A DNA stretch of 44,171 bases from a virus. This document shows, one piece after another, positions 23,154 through 32,348 of this stretch. The stretch lies in IMG/VR virus record IMGVR_UViG_3300044612_001652, positions 1-44,171 of that record; one strand, 5' to 3'. The notes under the pieces were generated by a model. That model made no database searches and had not been told where the DNA came from. It saw nothing but the letters and a program-made list of their open reading frames with translations. Position numbers and translations under genes: made by a program. How positions within the stretch are numbered: the stretch's first letter is position 1; every line of letters begins with the position of its first letter.

Positions 23154-23452
23154 TCGAGCATCCGCAGGAAGAAGCGACCCTCCCCGGCAAGCCGATCCTG
23201 TCCTATTTCCGGCGGCTGTTCGTGGCGGCGGATCAACTGCTGAACGTGGTGTTCGGCGGGCATGAGGACGAGACCATCTCCTCCCGCATCGCCAAGGACC
23301 GGCGGCGGGGCCGGAAGTTCGCCTGCATCCTCTGCCGGGTTCTGGACTGGCTCGACCGCGACCATTGCGAGAAGGCGATCGAGAAGGACGAGGGCAAGCG
23401 CCCCGGCCAATACGACCGGCCGTCCTATCCGCCCCGTTCCGACTGGAGCTAG
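23150..23452 (+). CDS. Small conserved phage protein (DETISSR type)
   Basis: 100 residues: an N-terminal helical part (LSYFRRLFVAADQLLNVVFG), GGHEDETISSRIAKDR, and LDWLDRDHCEKAIEKDE. This small protein with DETxSSR and HC motifs is common among tail and lysis genes of unrelated phages; its function is not known. Overlaps the upstream stop by four bases. Confidence 0.75.
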   Translation: MIEHPQEEATLPGKPILSYFRRLFVAADQLLNVVFGGHEDETISSRIAKDRRRGRKFACILCRVLDWLDRDHCEKAIEKDEGKRPGQYDRPSYPPRSDWS

Positions 23453-23455
23453 CCC

Positions 23456-25255
23456 ATGCCCCGCGTCGTCTTTGATCTTCCCCCCGGGCTGAACAACGAC
23501 GACACGACCTTTGCCGCCTCGGGCCGGTATGCCGACGGCTCCAACGTGCGGTTCTGGCGCGGTCGGGCGGAAGTGGTGGGCGGCTGGGAAGCCATCACGA
23601 CCACGGCGCTCACCGGCGTCGTCCGCAAGCTGTTCGGCTGGACGGACAATGCGGCGGTCCTGAACATCGCCTCGGGCTCGCACTCCGCGCTTCAGGTCTA
23701 CCAAGGCGGTGCGGTCTACGACATCACGCCGTTTGGCCCGCCGACGCTCTTGGCTGCCAATCCCCTGACCGTGACGAACGGCTCCCCGGTGGTGACGGTG
23801 GCGCACACGGCGCATGGGCTCTCGACCGGCAACAGCGTCATCTTCGCCGGCGCAACGGCTGTCGGAGGTATCACGCCCAACGGCACGTTCTCGATCACGG
23901 TGGTGGACGCCAATTCCTACACCTACACCTTCACGTCGAACGCGACCTCGGGGGCGACGGGCGGCGGATCGGGCGTCATCGTCACGCCGCAAGTTCCCCT
24001 GCCTGCGGGCAATGTGGACGGCACTGGCGGCGCTGGCTACGGCACCGGCACTTGGTCCACCGGGACTTACTCAAGCCCCTCCACGGTCGATTACTTCCCC
24101 CGCACGTGGTCGATGAGCGCATGGGGGCAGAACCTGATCGCCAACCCCCGCAATGGGGCGATCTACACATGGACCAACAACACGGCCTCGCGGGCGGTGG
24201 TGGTCGCCAATGCCCCGGTGCAGGTCACATACGCCCTGGTCTCTCCGACCCGGCAGGTGTTCGCCCTCGGCTGCAATCAAGAAGCGGCGCCCTACACCTT
24301 CGACCCGCTGGTGATCCGGCATTCGTCCGTCGGCAACAACGCTGAGTGGAACACGGCCGCTTCGACCACGGCGCGGGAGTATCGCCTGCCCGGTGGGGGA
24401 CGCATCGTCTGCGGCGCCGTGATGGGGCAGAACCTGCTCGTGTGGACAACCGGCGGGCTCTACGTCGGCACCTTCATCGGCTCCCTCGTCCAGCCGTGGC
24501 GCTTTGACCTGGTGGGCGAGGAATGCGGCATCATCGGGCCGAACGCTTTTACCGTCGTGGGTCAACGGGCGTTCTGGGTGGGTCCGAACCTTCAGTTCTA
24601 TGCCTACACCCTTGGGGGCCAAGCGCAGATCGTTCCATGCCCGATCCGCTCGGCCTTTGCCGACAACATGGCCCCGGCGCAGACCGACAAGATCACGGTA
24701 GGCTCAACGGCCTTCTTCGACGAGATCCGCATTGACTATCCCGACGCTCGGGACGGGGTGGAGAACTCGCGCTATCTGGCGGCCTATATCCCCGCCCTGC
24801 TCGAGAGCCCGGACAACGCCTGGTATCGCGGCATCATGGCCCGCACGGCCTACTCAGACGCCCCGCCAAGCCCCAACAGCTTCCCGATGGCGGTTGATAC
24901 CTCGGGAGGGCTCTACTGGCATGAGAAGGGCCGCACGGCCAACGGTGGGGCCTTGTCTTGGTTCATCGAGACGGCCGACAACTACCTCGACCCCAACGTC
25001 ACCATGCAAGTCCGCGCCATCTGGCCGGACTTCAAGTCTCAGGTGGGTGCCATTGACGTTTCGGTCATCACCCGGTTCACGCCGCAGGGGACGGAGACCA
25101 CGACCTCGGGCCAGACCATGAGCGTGGGCACGGAGAAGTCCGACGTGAGGGCCTCGGGACGGCTGGCCAAGCTGCGGTTCTCGGGATCGGCAAGCCCGAC
25201 CTTCGCCCGGCTGGGCAATCCGACCGTCGATGTGGTGCCGGCGGGCCTGCGTTGA
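23456..25255 (+). CDS. Tail hub/stabilisation protein (P22 gp10 position)
   Basis: 599 residues, beta-propeller-like throughout (SNVRFWRGRAEVVGGWEAI, LRKLFGW-type start, QNLLVWTTGGLYVGTF). Residues ~100-180 are the same inserted module as in 20703-21368 (AVGGITPNGTFSITV, NATSGATGGGSGV). Large propeller proteins of this kind form the podovirus tail hub that closes the portal after packaging. Assignment rests on size, fold pattern and place, not on a specific motif. Confidence 0.7.
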   Translation: MPRVVFDLPPGLNNDDTTFAASGRYADGSNVRFWRGRAEVVGGWEAITTTALTGVVRKLFGWTDNAAVLNIASGSHSALQVYQGGAVYDITPFGPPTLLAANPLTVTNGSPVVTVAHTAHGLSTGNSVIFAGATAVGGITPNGTFSITVVDANSYTYTFTSNATSGATGGGSGVIVTPQVPLPAGNVDGTGGAGYGTGTWSTGTYSSPSTVDYFPRTWSMSAWGQNLIANPRNGAIYTWTNNTASRAVVVANAPVQVTYALVSPTRQVFALGCNQEAAPYTFDPLVIRHSSVGNNAEWNTAASTTAREYRLPGGGRIVCGAVMGQNLLVWTTGGLYVGTFIGSLVQPWRFDLVGEECGIIGPNAFTVVGQRAFWVGPNLQFYAYTLGGQAQIVPCPIRSAFADNMAPAQTDKITVGSTAFFDEIRIDYPDARDGVENSRYLAAYIPALLESPDNAWYRGIMARTAYSDAPPSPNSFPMAVDTSGGLYWHEKGRTANGGALSWFIETADNYLDPNVTMQVRAIWPDFKSQVGAIDVSVITRFTPQGTETTTSGQTMSVGTEKSDVRASGRLAKLRFSGSASPTFARLGNPTVDVVPAGLR

Positions 25256-25596
25256 TCGAACAGTGGGTGCGCGTTCGCCGCTGGCTGCTGCCGGCGATGG
25301 TGGATGCAACGGAGGCGGAAGTGATTGCCGAGCTGCTGGCTGGGCGGGCGACGCTCTGGCCGGGTGAGCGGGCGGCGTTTGTCACCACACTGATCACCGA
25401 CCCGGCCCGAATGCATGTCTGGCTGGGCGGCGGGGATGGGTCCGAGATGCTGGCGATGATTGCCGGGATGTCAGCCTGGGGACGGGCGCAGGGCGCTCAA
25501 TGGGCCACGGTCAACGGTCGGAAGGGCTGGAAACGGTCCCTCCGCGCACACGGTTTTGAGCCCCGAAACGGGGAACTCTGGAAGGCGCTGACATGA
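25252..25596 (+). CDS. GNAT-like small phage protein
   Basis: 114 residues. Pattern VWLGGGDGSEMLAMIAGMSA, then GAQWATVNGRKGWKRSLRAH, GFEPRNGELW resembles degenerate acetyltransferase-like proteins set between tail hub and ejection proteins in podoviruses. No clear acetyl-CoA loop (QxxGxG/A) is present, so catalysis is doubtful. TTG start overlaps the previous stop. Confidence 0.68.
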   Translation: MIEQWVRVRRWLLPAMVDATEAEVIAELLAGRATLWPGERAAFVTTLITDPARMHVWLGGGDGSEMLAMIAGMSAWGRAQGAQWATVNGRKGWKRSLRAHGFEPRNGELWKALT

Positions 25597-27071
25597 GCAA
25601 GAAACAGAAGTCGTCGAGCCAGTCCACCGAGACCCGGACGCCGACCAACCCCACGTGGGTGACGGAGGGTCTGGCGGGCGTCGGCGGGAGCCTTCAGAGC
25701 CTCATGGGCCGCAATCCCCTCGACTTCGTGGCCGGGCCTACAGCGCTTCAGAACAAGTCCTATCAGGACGCGGGCAATCTCAGCCTGTCGCCCCTGTATG
25801 GGCAGGCGTCTGACCTCTTCGGCAACGTGGCCAGGGCGGGGCCGAACACCTACGGCGCCCAAGGCTACGACGCTTCGGGCTACGGCGCCACGAACGCGAC
25901 CTCGCGCGGGTATGATGCCCAGAACGCCACCTCGCAGGGCTATGACGCGCAGGGATACACCGGGCAGGGCTACGAGGCCCGCAAGGTCGGCGACGCGGTT
26001 GGCTACGATCCGACCTCGGCCAGCGCCTCGACCTACAGCGCCTCGTCCCTGCTGGACGGCCTCGACAAGTATATGAGCCCCTACACCGGGCAAGTGGTCG
26101 ATGCAGCCTTGGCCGACTACGACTATGGCGCGGGCCAGACGCGGGCGAACCAGGCGCTTGACGAGGCCCGCAGCGGGGCCTTCGGCGGCTCGGGAGCGCA
26201 GATCGGCCGGTCGATGACGGAAGGCGAACTCGCACGCGGTCGCGGCTCCCTGTCGGCAGGCCTCCGCGATCAGGGCTTCACGCGCGGCGCGGGCCTGTCG
26301 GCGCAGGACGCGGGCTTCCGCAACGACGCCTCGCGGTTCAATGCCGACGCTCAAACCCGCGTGAGCATGTCCAACGCCGATGCGGCGAACCAGGCGGCGG
26401 CACTCAGGGCCTCGGCGCAAAACCAGTTCCTGATGACCGACGCCGAAGCGGCGAACGCGGCCGCTCGGTTTGGATCGGACGCCCTCAACACCTCCAACCA
26501 GTTCAGCACCGCCGCCCGCAACAACGCCCTCCAGTTCTCCTCCGATGCCGTGAACCGGGCGACGCTGGCCAACACCGACGCTGCGAACCAAGCCGCGCGG
26601 TTCGGCTCCGACGCCTTCAACCGGACCAGCCTGGCCAACTCGGATGCGGCGAACCAGGCCGCGCAGTTCGGTGCCGATGCTCGCAACACGGCCGCACGGT
26701 TCGGGGCCGGCGCTCAGAACGACGCGGGCCAGTTCAACGCGCAGGCCATGGACGCCGCCCTTGCCCGGCAGCTTTCGGCAGGCGGTGCGCTGGCAGGCCT
26801 CGGGCAGACGATGGGCGCGGACAACCGGTCCAACATCGCCCTGCAGAACGCCCTCGGCGGGGATCAGCGGGCCATCCAGCAGGCGCTACAGGGCGCTCCG
26901 CTCTCGGTCCTTCAGCAGATCTCGCAGATGTATGGCGGCCTGCCCCTGAACCTCCTCAGCGGCGCGACCTCGACGGGGAGCAGCTCGGGGACGTCGAAGA
27001 CGTATGACCCCTGGGGGACCTACACCTCCATCCTCGGCGCGAACGCCAGCAACGCCTCGCGAGCCATCTAA
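25593..27071 (+). CDS. Repeat-rich ejection-type protein
   Basis: 492 residues. Residues ~90-150 hold about seven GYDA/GYxA repeats (SGYGATNATSRGYDAQ); residues ~240-395 hold 11- and 22-residue repeats built on DAANQAARFGSDAxN, expected to give long coiled coils. Low hydrophobicity, no enzymatic motif. Such proteins beside tail hub genes are usually carried inside the virion and ejected with the DNA. Confidence 0.72.
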   Translation: MSKKQKSSSQSTETRTPTNPTWVTEGLAGVGGSLQSLMGRNPLDFVAGPTALQNKSYQDAGNLSLSPLYGQASDLFGNVARAGPNTYGAQGYDASGYGATNATSRGYDAQNATSQGYDAQGYTGQGYEARKVGDAVGYDPTSASASTYSASSLLDGLDKYMSPYTGQVVDAALADYDYGAGQTRANQALDEARSGAFGGSGAQIGRSMTEGELARGRGSLSAGLRDQGFTRGAGLSAQDAGFRNDASRFNADAQTRVSMSNADAANQAAALRASAQNQFLMTDAEAANAAARFGSDALNTSNQFSTAARNNALQFSSDAVNRATLANTDAANQAARFGSDAFNRTSLANSDAANQAAQFGADARNTAARFGAGAQNDAGQFNAQAMDAALARQLSAGGALAGLGQTMGADNRSNIALQNALGGDQRAIQQALQGAPLSVLQQISQMYGGLPLNLLSGATSTGSSSGTSKTYDPWGTYTSILGANASNASRAI

Positions 27072-27086
27072 GTCGGAGCCTCACAC

Positions 27087-27734
27087 ATGCCTCTTTTCGG
27101 CAAGACGGGCGCAAAGGCCCGCAACTTCCTCGCCGGCGACGTTGGCCAGGCGCTCATGCGGACGGCCTCGGGCCTCATCCCCGGCGACCCTTACGGCTAC
27201 ATGCTCGCCCGGCAGGCCCGCGAAGAGAAAATGGCGATGCAGGGGAAGGCGATTGCGGACCTGATGTCGCAATTCCAGCCCGACACCATGACCCCCCAGG
27301 TCAACGAGTTGATCGGGCAGGCCAATTACGATGGCCGAGGCCGCTTTGATGCTTTGCCCATGCAACAGCAGCAGCCGGGCCGGTTCCAGTTCGAAAGTCC
27401 GGAAGGTCGCGCCGCTTTGGCCAAGGCCCTCGGCGCTGGCGTTTCCCTCGACGGCATCACCTCCCTGCGCGACTTCATGAGCCCGAAGCGGAACACCACC
27501 AAGCTGGGGCCGGATGACTTCCTTTTCGACGACGAGGGCAACATGATCGCCCAGGGGCCAAGGACGCCGCCGAAGCCCGAGAACCCGCTTGTGGTTCCTC
27601 AGGGCAGTTCGGTGTTTTGGCCCGGCCAGCAAAAGCCCGGTTATGTGGCGCCAAAGACCTTTGCGCCCGCCGCGCCGCGTGGCGGTGCCTCTGGTGGAAG
27701 CTCCGGCCTGCCGGCCGGCTATGTGGTGAGGTAA
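27087..27734 (+). CDS. Hypothetical virion/ejection protein
   Basis: 215 residues. Short basic N terminus with a mildly hydrophobic segment (ALMRTASGLIPGDPYGYML), then Gln-rich and proline/glycine-rich parts. It lies in the block of ejection-type genes. Function not known. Confidence 0.7.
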   Translation: MPLFGKTGAKARNFLAGDVGQALMRTASGLIPGDPYGYMLARQAREEKMAMQGKAIADLMSQFQPDTMTPQVNELIGQANYDGRGRFDALPMQQQQPGRFQFESPEGRAALAKALGAGVSLDGITSLRDFMSPKRNTTKLGPDDFLFDDEGNMIAQGPRTPPKPENPLVVPQGSSVFWPGQQKPGYVAPKTFAPAAPRGGASGGSSGLPAGYVVR

Positions 27735-27737
27735 GAA

Positions 27738-28502
27738 ATGGCTAAACCCATCTATTACGAGGGCCAGCGGGCCGAAAACCCGAGCGACCCTAACGCGCCG
27801 GTGCTGATCTATCGCAGCGGAAAGTGGGTGCCTGAAAGCGCGGCTCAGAACCCGTTTGCGGCGGCTCAAGGCTCTCAGAAATACGCCGACGCTATGGCGA
27901 CCGCTCGCGCAAAGGCTGACCTAAGCAAGCTGGAAGCCGCGACCTCGGCGGCGGGACAGTCGGGCACAATCAATGCCAACGCGGACCAGGTGCAGCAGCT
28001 TCTGCGGAAAACCGGAACCGGCCCCGGTGCCATGATTGCCAAGCCTTTCAGCGCCGACTTGCAATCGCTGGATCGTCTCGGCCAGGCGGGCGTGTTTGGC
28101 GACCTCGACAAGCTGAAAGGGCCGATGTCTGACAAGGACATTGCCTTCCTCCGGTCGCAGCAAGTCTCCTCGACCAACTGGGGCAAGGAAAACGGACGGA
28201 TCGTGGACCTCATGCGGTGGTCCGCAACCCGGTCGCAGGAATATGAGGCGGGCCTGAACGCTTGGACAAACCGTCTGGGGTCTCCCTCGGCTCGGAACGC
28301 TCAAGGCCTGTCTTATGATGCTTGGTGGGCCAAGTGGTCGCAGCAGAACCTTCCTCGCCCTGACATTGCAGGCGGCCAGAAGAAGGCTCCCCCGATAGCC
28401 CCCCCGCCGGGCGGCAAAGCCGGGGGTTCGACCGCAGGCTCATATTCTGACCCCGCCAAAGAGCGGCGCTATCAGGAGTGGAAAAAAGCCAATGGCCAAT
28501 AG
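27738..28502 (+). CDS. Hypothetical virion/ejection protein
   Basis: 254 residues, helical middle (ATARAKADLSKLEAATSAAG) and a proline/glycine-rich tail before a charged end. No recognised domain. Its end overlaps the start of the 843-residue gene by 11 bases, so the two are coupled. Confidence 0.7.
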   Translation: MAKPIYYEGQRAENPSDPNAPVLIYRSGKWVPESAAQNPFAAAQGSQKYADAMATARAKADLSKLEAATSAAGQSGTINANADQVQQLLRKTGTGPGAMIAKPFSADLQSLDRLGQAGVFGDLDKLKGPMSDKDIAFLRSQQVSSTNWGKENGRIVDLMRWSATRSQEYEAGLNAWTNRLGSPSARNAQGLSYDAWWAKWSQQNLPRPDIAGGQKKAPPIAPPPGGKAGGSTAGSYSDPAKERRYQEWKKANGQ

Positions 28503-31023
28503 CGAGCAGGAAGAGTTTGAGTTCCGCGCCCGCGCAGAGCGAGACCGGCGCAGCAAGGCCCCGGCACAAAAGGGCGACGGCGGCTTTGTCGATCGCTACT
28601 GGAAAACAGCGGGCGAGATGCTCCCCTCTATGCTCCCCGGCCCGCTTGGCGTGGTGGGCAAGGCTGTGCAGGCGGCGTTTCCCCAACAGACGCAGGGCTT
28701 CGTGCAGCGAGCGGTGCAGGCCCCTACCTTCGGCTTTTCGGATGAACTCGTCTCGGCGGTTCCGGCTGTTGCAGCTGCGGTTCGCGGCCAGAGCCCCCGG
28801 CAGGCGTTCAATGCCGCTCAACAGAAGCAGCGGACCAGCCGGGACGAGTTTGCCCGCACCAACCCCAAGGCCGCCTTGGGGGCGGATGTTACCGGCGGGA
28901 TTATGAGTGCGGTGCTGCCCATTGGTGCGGGCGGCACGGCTGCGACCCTCGGCGGCGCGGCGTTGCGGACTGCTGGGGCTGGTGGCGCTCAAGGCGCCCT
29001 GTCGGGTTTTGGCATGGCGGAAGACGGCAACCGCATGAGCGGCGCCGCAACGGGCGCAGTCACGGGTGCCGCGCTCGGTGCGGTTCTGCCCTACGCGGCG
29101 GCAATAGGCGGCAACGCCGTGCAGCGCGTTGCTCCTGCCGTCCAAAGCCTCATGCGGCGCGGTGGGCCGATGGTGGAGGGCGCGGGCCTGTCAACGCCGG
29201 AGCAGATTGCCCTGCGCCACATCTCCCGGAACCTTCAGACCTCGGGCATGTCGCTGGATGATCTGCGAAATGCCCCGGACAGCATCACGGCGGCGGAGGC
29301 TCTCGGCCGCACCGGACAGCGCCAGCTTGGCGCTCTCGCTCGCATGGAAGGGCAGACCGGCGACCAACTGGCTGCCAAGATTGCAGAGCGCCGCGCCGGC
29401 CGGCCGGATCTGCTGAAGGAAGAGTTTGCGCGGGCAACCGGGGTTGCGCCGGATGACGCCATGGGCGCTATTCAGTCCGTCGTGGCAAAGGGCCGGGCAG
29501 AGGCCGCCCCGCTTTACGATGCCGCTTACCAGGCCGGGCCGTTTGACAGCCCCGTCCTCAATGGCCTGATGGGAAGGCCTAGCCTCAAGCGGGCCATGAA
29601 CAAGGCCTACAGGCTTGCGGCGGAAGAAGGGGAGAACCCTGAAGCGCTCGGCTTGGTCAATATGGACAACATGGACCAATGGGCGGTCACCAATCCGGCG
29701 GACTTTGGTGGGGCGCAAACGGCCGTGCAAAAGGCAGTTCGCGGCCCGTCTCGTGCGCCAAGTCAAGGCCCGTCTCTGGTCAAGTTCCTGGCTGACAATG
29801 GCGGCATCAATGACGTTGGCGGCGACCTGGCGGCGATGGATGCCGGCTCGTGGCACAAGGGCAAGGCGTATCAGCGGCCTGTTATCGGCAAGATGAGCGC
29901 CGACGATGCGGCATTGAAGGCGTGGCAGGCTGGCTATTTCCCCGGCCGGCAGGACCGGCCCGAAATCAATGATCTGCTCGACGCTGTGTCGCGCGAATTG
30001 CGCGGCCAGCCGACATACGCCAGGGCGGCCGATCAGGGCGCTGCGGATCGGTTTGCGGCGCGTAATGCGGCGGACGAGGCGGCTTACTACGGCTACACGG
30101 GCGAAGATGTCCCCATGGAGTCAGATTACGGCCTGCGCCCTGAGCCTGTGGGCGAGCCCGTCTTCACAAGCCTGCCAACCGCGAAGACCTGGGACTACGT
30201 GAAGCGCGGCCTGGACGAGGTGCTGGATGGCTATCGAGACGCCACGACCGGACGCCTGCCCAACACCAATGAAGTGCGAGCGGTTCAGAACACCCTCAAG
30301 GATCTGCGCTCGGAACTGATCTCCGCGAGCCCGACTTATGGGCAGGCGCTGAATGTGTCGAGTGACTATCTCGGCGCTCAAGATGCCTTCTATCGCAGTC
30401 AGAAGCAGTTCCTAAATCCGAACGTGACGGAGCAGCAGTTCGCCAAGAATATCGGCGCCCTGAGCGGTTCGGAGAAAGCTGCGTTCAAGGCGGGCATTGC
30501 CAATCAGATGTTCGACAGCGCCCAAAACGGAAAGCTGGATCCGCGCATGTTCAAGGCGGAGCGAGTGAAAGAGAAGATGCGCTTGGTCTTCGGGGATCGG
30601 GATGCACAGTCCCTGATCTCAACCTTGGAGCGCGAAGCGCAGAAGGCGGCTTTTGAAAACCGTTACGGCCCGGCGGCGGGATCGATCACGGCGGACATGG
30701 TGGCCGGCGGTGAGGAACTGGCGCAAAGCGTGGGCGGTGGACCGCTTAACCTGGGCCGCATGGTGATGAACCCCGTCCAGAGCGTGAAGGCTGGCGGCGA
30801 GGCGCTTATTAACCGCGCCTATTCGGCTGCGACCCAGCCCGGCCAAGCTGCGGCGCGGGACGCCATCGGCCAAAACTACCTGATGAGCCCGCAGGCGTTG
30901 GCCGATTACCTTCAGGCCAACCCGATCAACATGCCCCCGCCCATCTTCCCCGGACTGCGGGCGCCCAACCCGTTCAATTCCCGAGTAGCCCCGCCCATCG
31001 CATCGCCAAAAACCAGACGATAG
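28492..31023 (+). CDS. Large ejection protein
   Basis: 843 residues, the largest product here. Residues 120-215 are rich in Gly and Ala with hydrophobic runs (ALRTAGAGGAQGALSGFG; GAVTGAALGAVLPYAAAIGG), able to insert in membranes, as in podovirus internal virion proteins. The rest is helical and soluble. No lytic transglycosylase motif was seen. Its last 50 bases overlap a minus-strand gene. Confidence 0.75.
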   Translation: MANSEQEEFEFRARAERDRRSKAPAQKGDGGFVDRYWKTAGEMLPSMLPGPLGVVGKAVQAAFPQQTQGFVQRAVQAPTFGFSDELVSAVPAVAAAVRGQSPRQAFNAAQQKQRTSRDEFARTNPKAALGADVTGGIMSAVLPIGAGGTAATLGGAALRTAGAGGAQGALSGFGMAEDGNRMSGAATGAVTGAALGAVLPYAAAIGGNAVQRVAPAVQSLMRRGGPMVEGAGLSTPEQIALRHISRNLQTSGMSLDDLRNAPDSITAAEALGRTGQRQLGALARMEGQTGDQLAAKIAERRAGRPDLLKEEFARATGVAPDDAMGAIQSVVAKGRAEAAPLYDAAYQAGPFDSPVLNGLMGRPSLKRAMNKAYRLAAEEGENPEALGLVNMDNMDQWAVTNPADFGGAQTAVQKAVRGPSRAPSQGPSLVKFLADNGGINDVGGDLAAMDAGSWHKGKAYQRPVIGKMSADDAALKAWQAGYFPGRQDRPEINDLLDAVSRELRGQPTYARAADQGAADRFAARNAADEAAYYGYTGEDVPMESDYGLRPEPVGEPVFTSLPTAKTWDYVKRGLDEVLDGYRDATTGRLPNTNEVRAVQNTLKDLRSELISASPTYGQALNVSSDYLGAQDAFYRSQKQFLNPNVTEQQFAKNIGALSGSEKAAFKAGIANQMFDSAQNGKLDPRMFKAERVKEKMRLVFGDRDAQSLISTLEREAQKAAFENRYGPAAGSITADMVAGGEELAQSVGGGPLNLGRMVMNPVQSVKAGGEALINRAYSAATQPGQAAARDAIGQNYLMSPQALADYLQANPINMPPPIFPGLRAPNPFNSRVAPPIASPKTRR

Positions 31024-31216
31024 CGCCAATCCCGGCGACTATTGCCGTCGCGGTGTCGTTGCCCGACCGCAACGGATTAGGGTCATTCCACCTCGGCAGA
31101 CCGTGCCGCTTTGGCGGTTCCGGCTCGGCAACGACCATCTCCGGCGGCGGCTCGCGCGTCGGGTCCTGAACCCGCTCCCATTCGAGGTGGACCACCTCGG
31201 GCTCGTTCTCATCCAT
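30974..31216 (-). CDS. Antisense small membrane protein
   Basis: 80 residues. Acidic, proline-rich N terminus (MDENEPEVVHLEWERVQDPT) and a C-terminal membrane segment (about 56-77: TAIVAGIGAIVWFLAMRWAG). Codon third positions are strongly G/C, unlike a chance antisense frame, and a G-rich ribosome-like site precedes the ATG. It is the only minus-strand gene inside the late region and its end overlaps the ejection gene by 50 bases. Function unknown; an infection-exclusion or lysogenic membrane protein is possible. Confidence 0.7.
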   Translation of the reverse strand: MDENEPEVVHLEWERVQDPTREPPPEMVVAEPEPPKRHGLPRWNDPNPLRSGNDTATAIVAGIGAIVWFLAMRWAGLLGN

Positions 31217-31241
31217 CCCCCACCTTACCACGGAGCCCGCC

Positions 31242-31616
31242 ATGCCGGAAACCCCGCCGCGTCGGCGTGCGCGTGTCGTGAACCAGCCCGAGGGCAAGAC
31301 CCACGACGAGATCTATCAGCTGATCGAGGCGTCAAGCCTCAAAGCCGACCAGGCCGTGCAGGCCTCGGCCGAGATCAAGGGCCTGCTGGAGTCCTTGGCC
31401 CGGTCCATTGGGACAGAGAGCCAGGACGAGTACGGCGTCCCGGTCGGCACCGGGATTGTTGGCCGGCTGATGCGTCTGGAGCGCGACGTGCAGCGCCGGT
31501 TCGCCACTTGGGACGGGTGGGTGAAGACCGCGACGGGGGCAATCGCGGCGGCAACGGTTCTGGGCGGCGTCCTGTGGTGGCTGCTGGGCGAGCGCCTCGG
31601 TGAGCTCCTGAAATGA
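31242..31616 (+). CDS. Membrane-anchored lysis-cassette protein
   Basis: 124 residues, soluble helical part, then one membrane segment (about 95-116: KTATGAIAAATVLGGVLWWL) and a charged tail. It starts the lysis cassette and overlaps the holin-like gene. Could be an antiholin or a second holin. Confidence 0.7.
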   Translation: MPETPPRRRARVVNQPEGKTHDEIYQLIEASSLKADQAVQASAEIKGLLESLARSIGTESQDEYGVPVGTGIVGRLMRLERDVQRRFATWDGWVKTATGAIAAATVLGGVLWWLLGERLGELLK

Positions 31617-31855
31617 TGAAGCTCATCCGCGACCTGTTCACCGGGCTGGACGGCAAGACCTGGGCCATTGGCCGCATCTACTCCCTGCCGATGCTGGTGA
31701 GCGGGCTGGGCCTGCCCATTGCCGCCCTGATCAACGGCCAACCCCTCGACTTTGCCGCCCTGGGCCTGATGTACGGCGGGCTCGGCGGCGGCGTGATGGC
31801 GATGGTCTGGGGCACCAATCCAACCGAACCGCCGAAGGAACCGCCCCATGAGTGA
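31613..31855 (+). CDS. Holin-like protein
   Basis: 80 residues with two membrane segments (about 22-40 and 46-67) and a short proline-rich hydrophilic C terminus (GTNPTEPPKEPPHE). Size, topology and place just before the endolysin fit a class II holin that opens the inner membrane. ATG-ATG at 31613/31616; a dual start, as in lambda S, is possible. Confidence 0.78.
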   Translation: MMKLIRDLFTGLDGKTWAIGRIYSLPMLVSGLGLPIAALINGQPLDFAALGLMYGGLGGGVMAMVWGTNPTEPPKEPPHE

Positions 31856-32348
31856 CACCCCCCTCTGGCACGGTGTGGCCAAGGCGCAGATCGGCGTGAA
31901 GGAACTGCCGGGCCCGAAGTCAAACCCCACGATCCTGACGTGGGCGGGCAAGGTCGGGCGCAAGCTGGGCATAGCCTACACCGACGACGCGGTGCCGTGG
32001 TGCGGCCTGTTCGTCGCCTATTGCATGACCGCAGCCGGCCAGACCCCGCCCGACATCTCCGTTCGCGCAAAGGCCTGGGCCACATGGGGCCTGCCGGTCG
32101 AACCGACCCTTGGCGCGGTTCTGGTGTTCGAGCGCCCCGGCGGGGGCCATGTCGGGTTCTATGCCGGGGAGACGGCTGCGGCTTATCGCGTCCTCGGTGG
32201 CAACCAGGGCGATGCGGTCAACTATGCCTGGATCGCCAAGCACAGGTGCATTGCCGTGCGCTGGCCTCCGCAGGCCGCTTTGCCGGTGAAGACCATTCGC
32301 GTCGTCGGCTTTCCAGATCCCAAGAACATCAGCACCAACGAGGCCTGA
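31848..32348 (+). CDS. Endolysin, CHAP/NlpC-P60-like peptidase
   Basis: 166 residues. Catalytic triad pattern: C52 in PWCGLFVAY, H101 in GGGHVGFY, and N119/Q120 region in LGGNQGDAVN. This matches the TIGR02594-type phage endolysins that cut peptide bonds of peptidoglycan. No signal peptide, so it needs the holin. Overlaps the holin by eight bases and is followed directly by spanin genes. Confidence 0.88.
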   Translation: MSDTPLWHGVAKAQIGVKELPGPKSNPTILTWAGKVGRKLGIAYTDDAVPWCGLFVAYCMTAAGQTPPDISVRAKAWATWGLPVEPTLGAVLVFERPGGGHVGFYAGETAAAYRVLGGNQGDAVNYAWIAKHRCIAVRWPPQAALPVKTIRVVGFPDPKNISTNEA

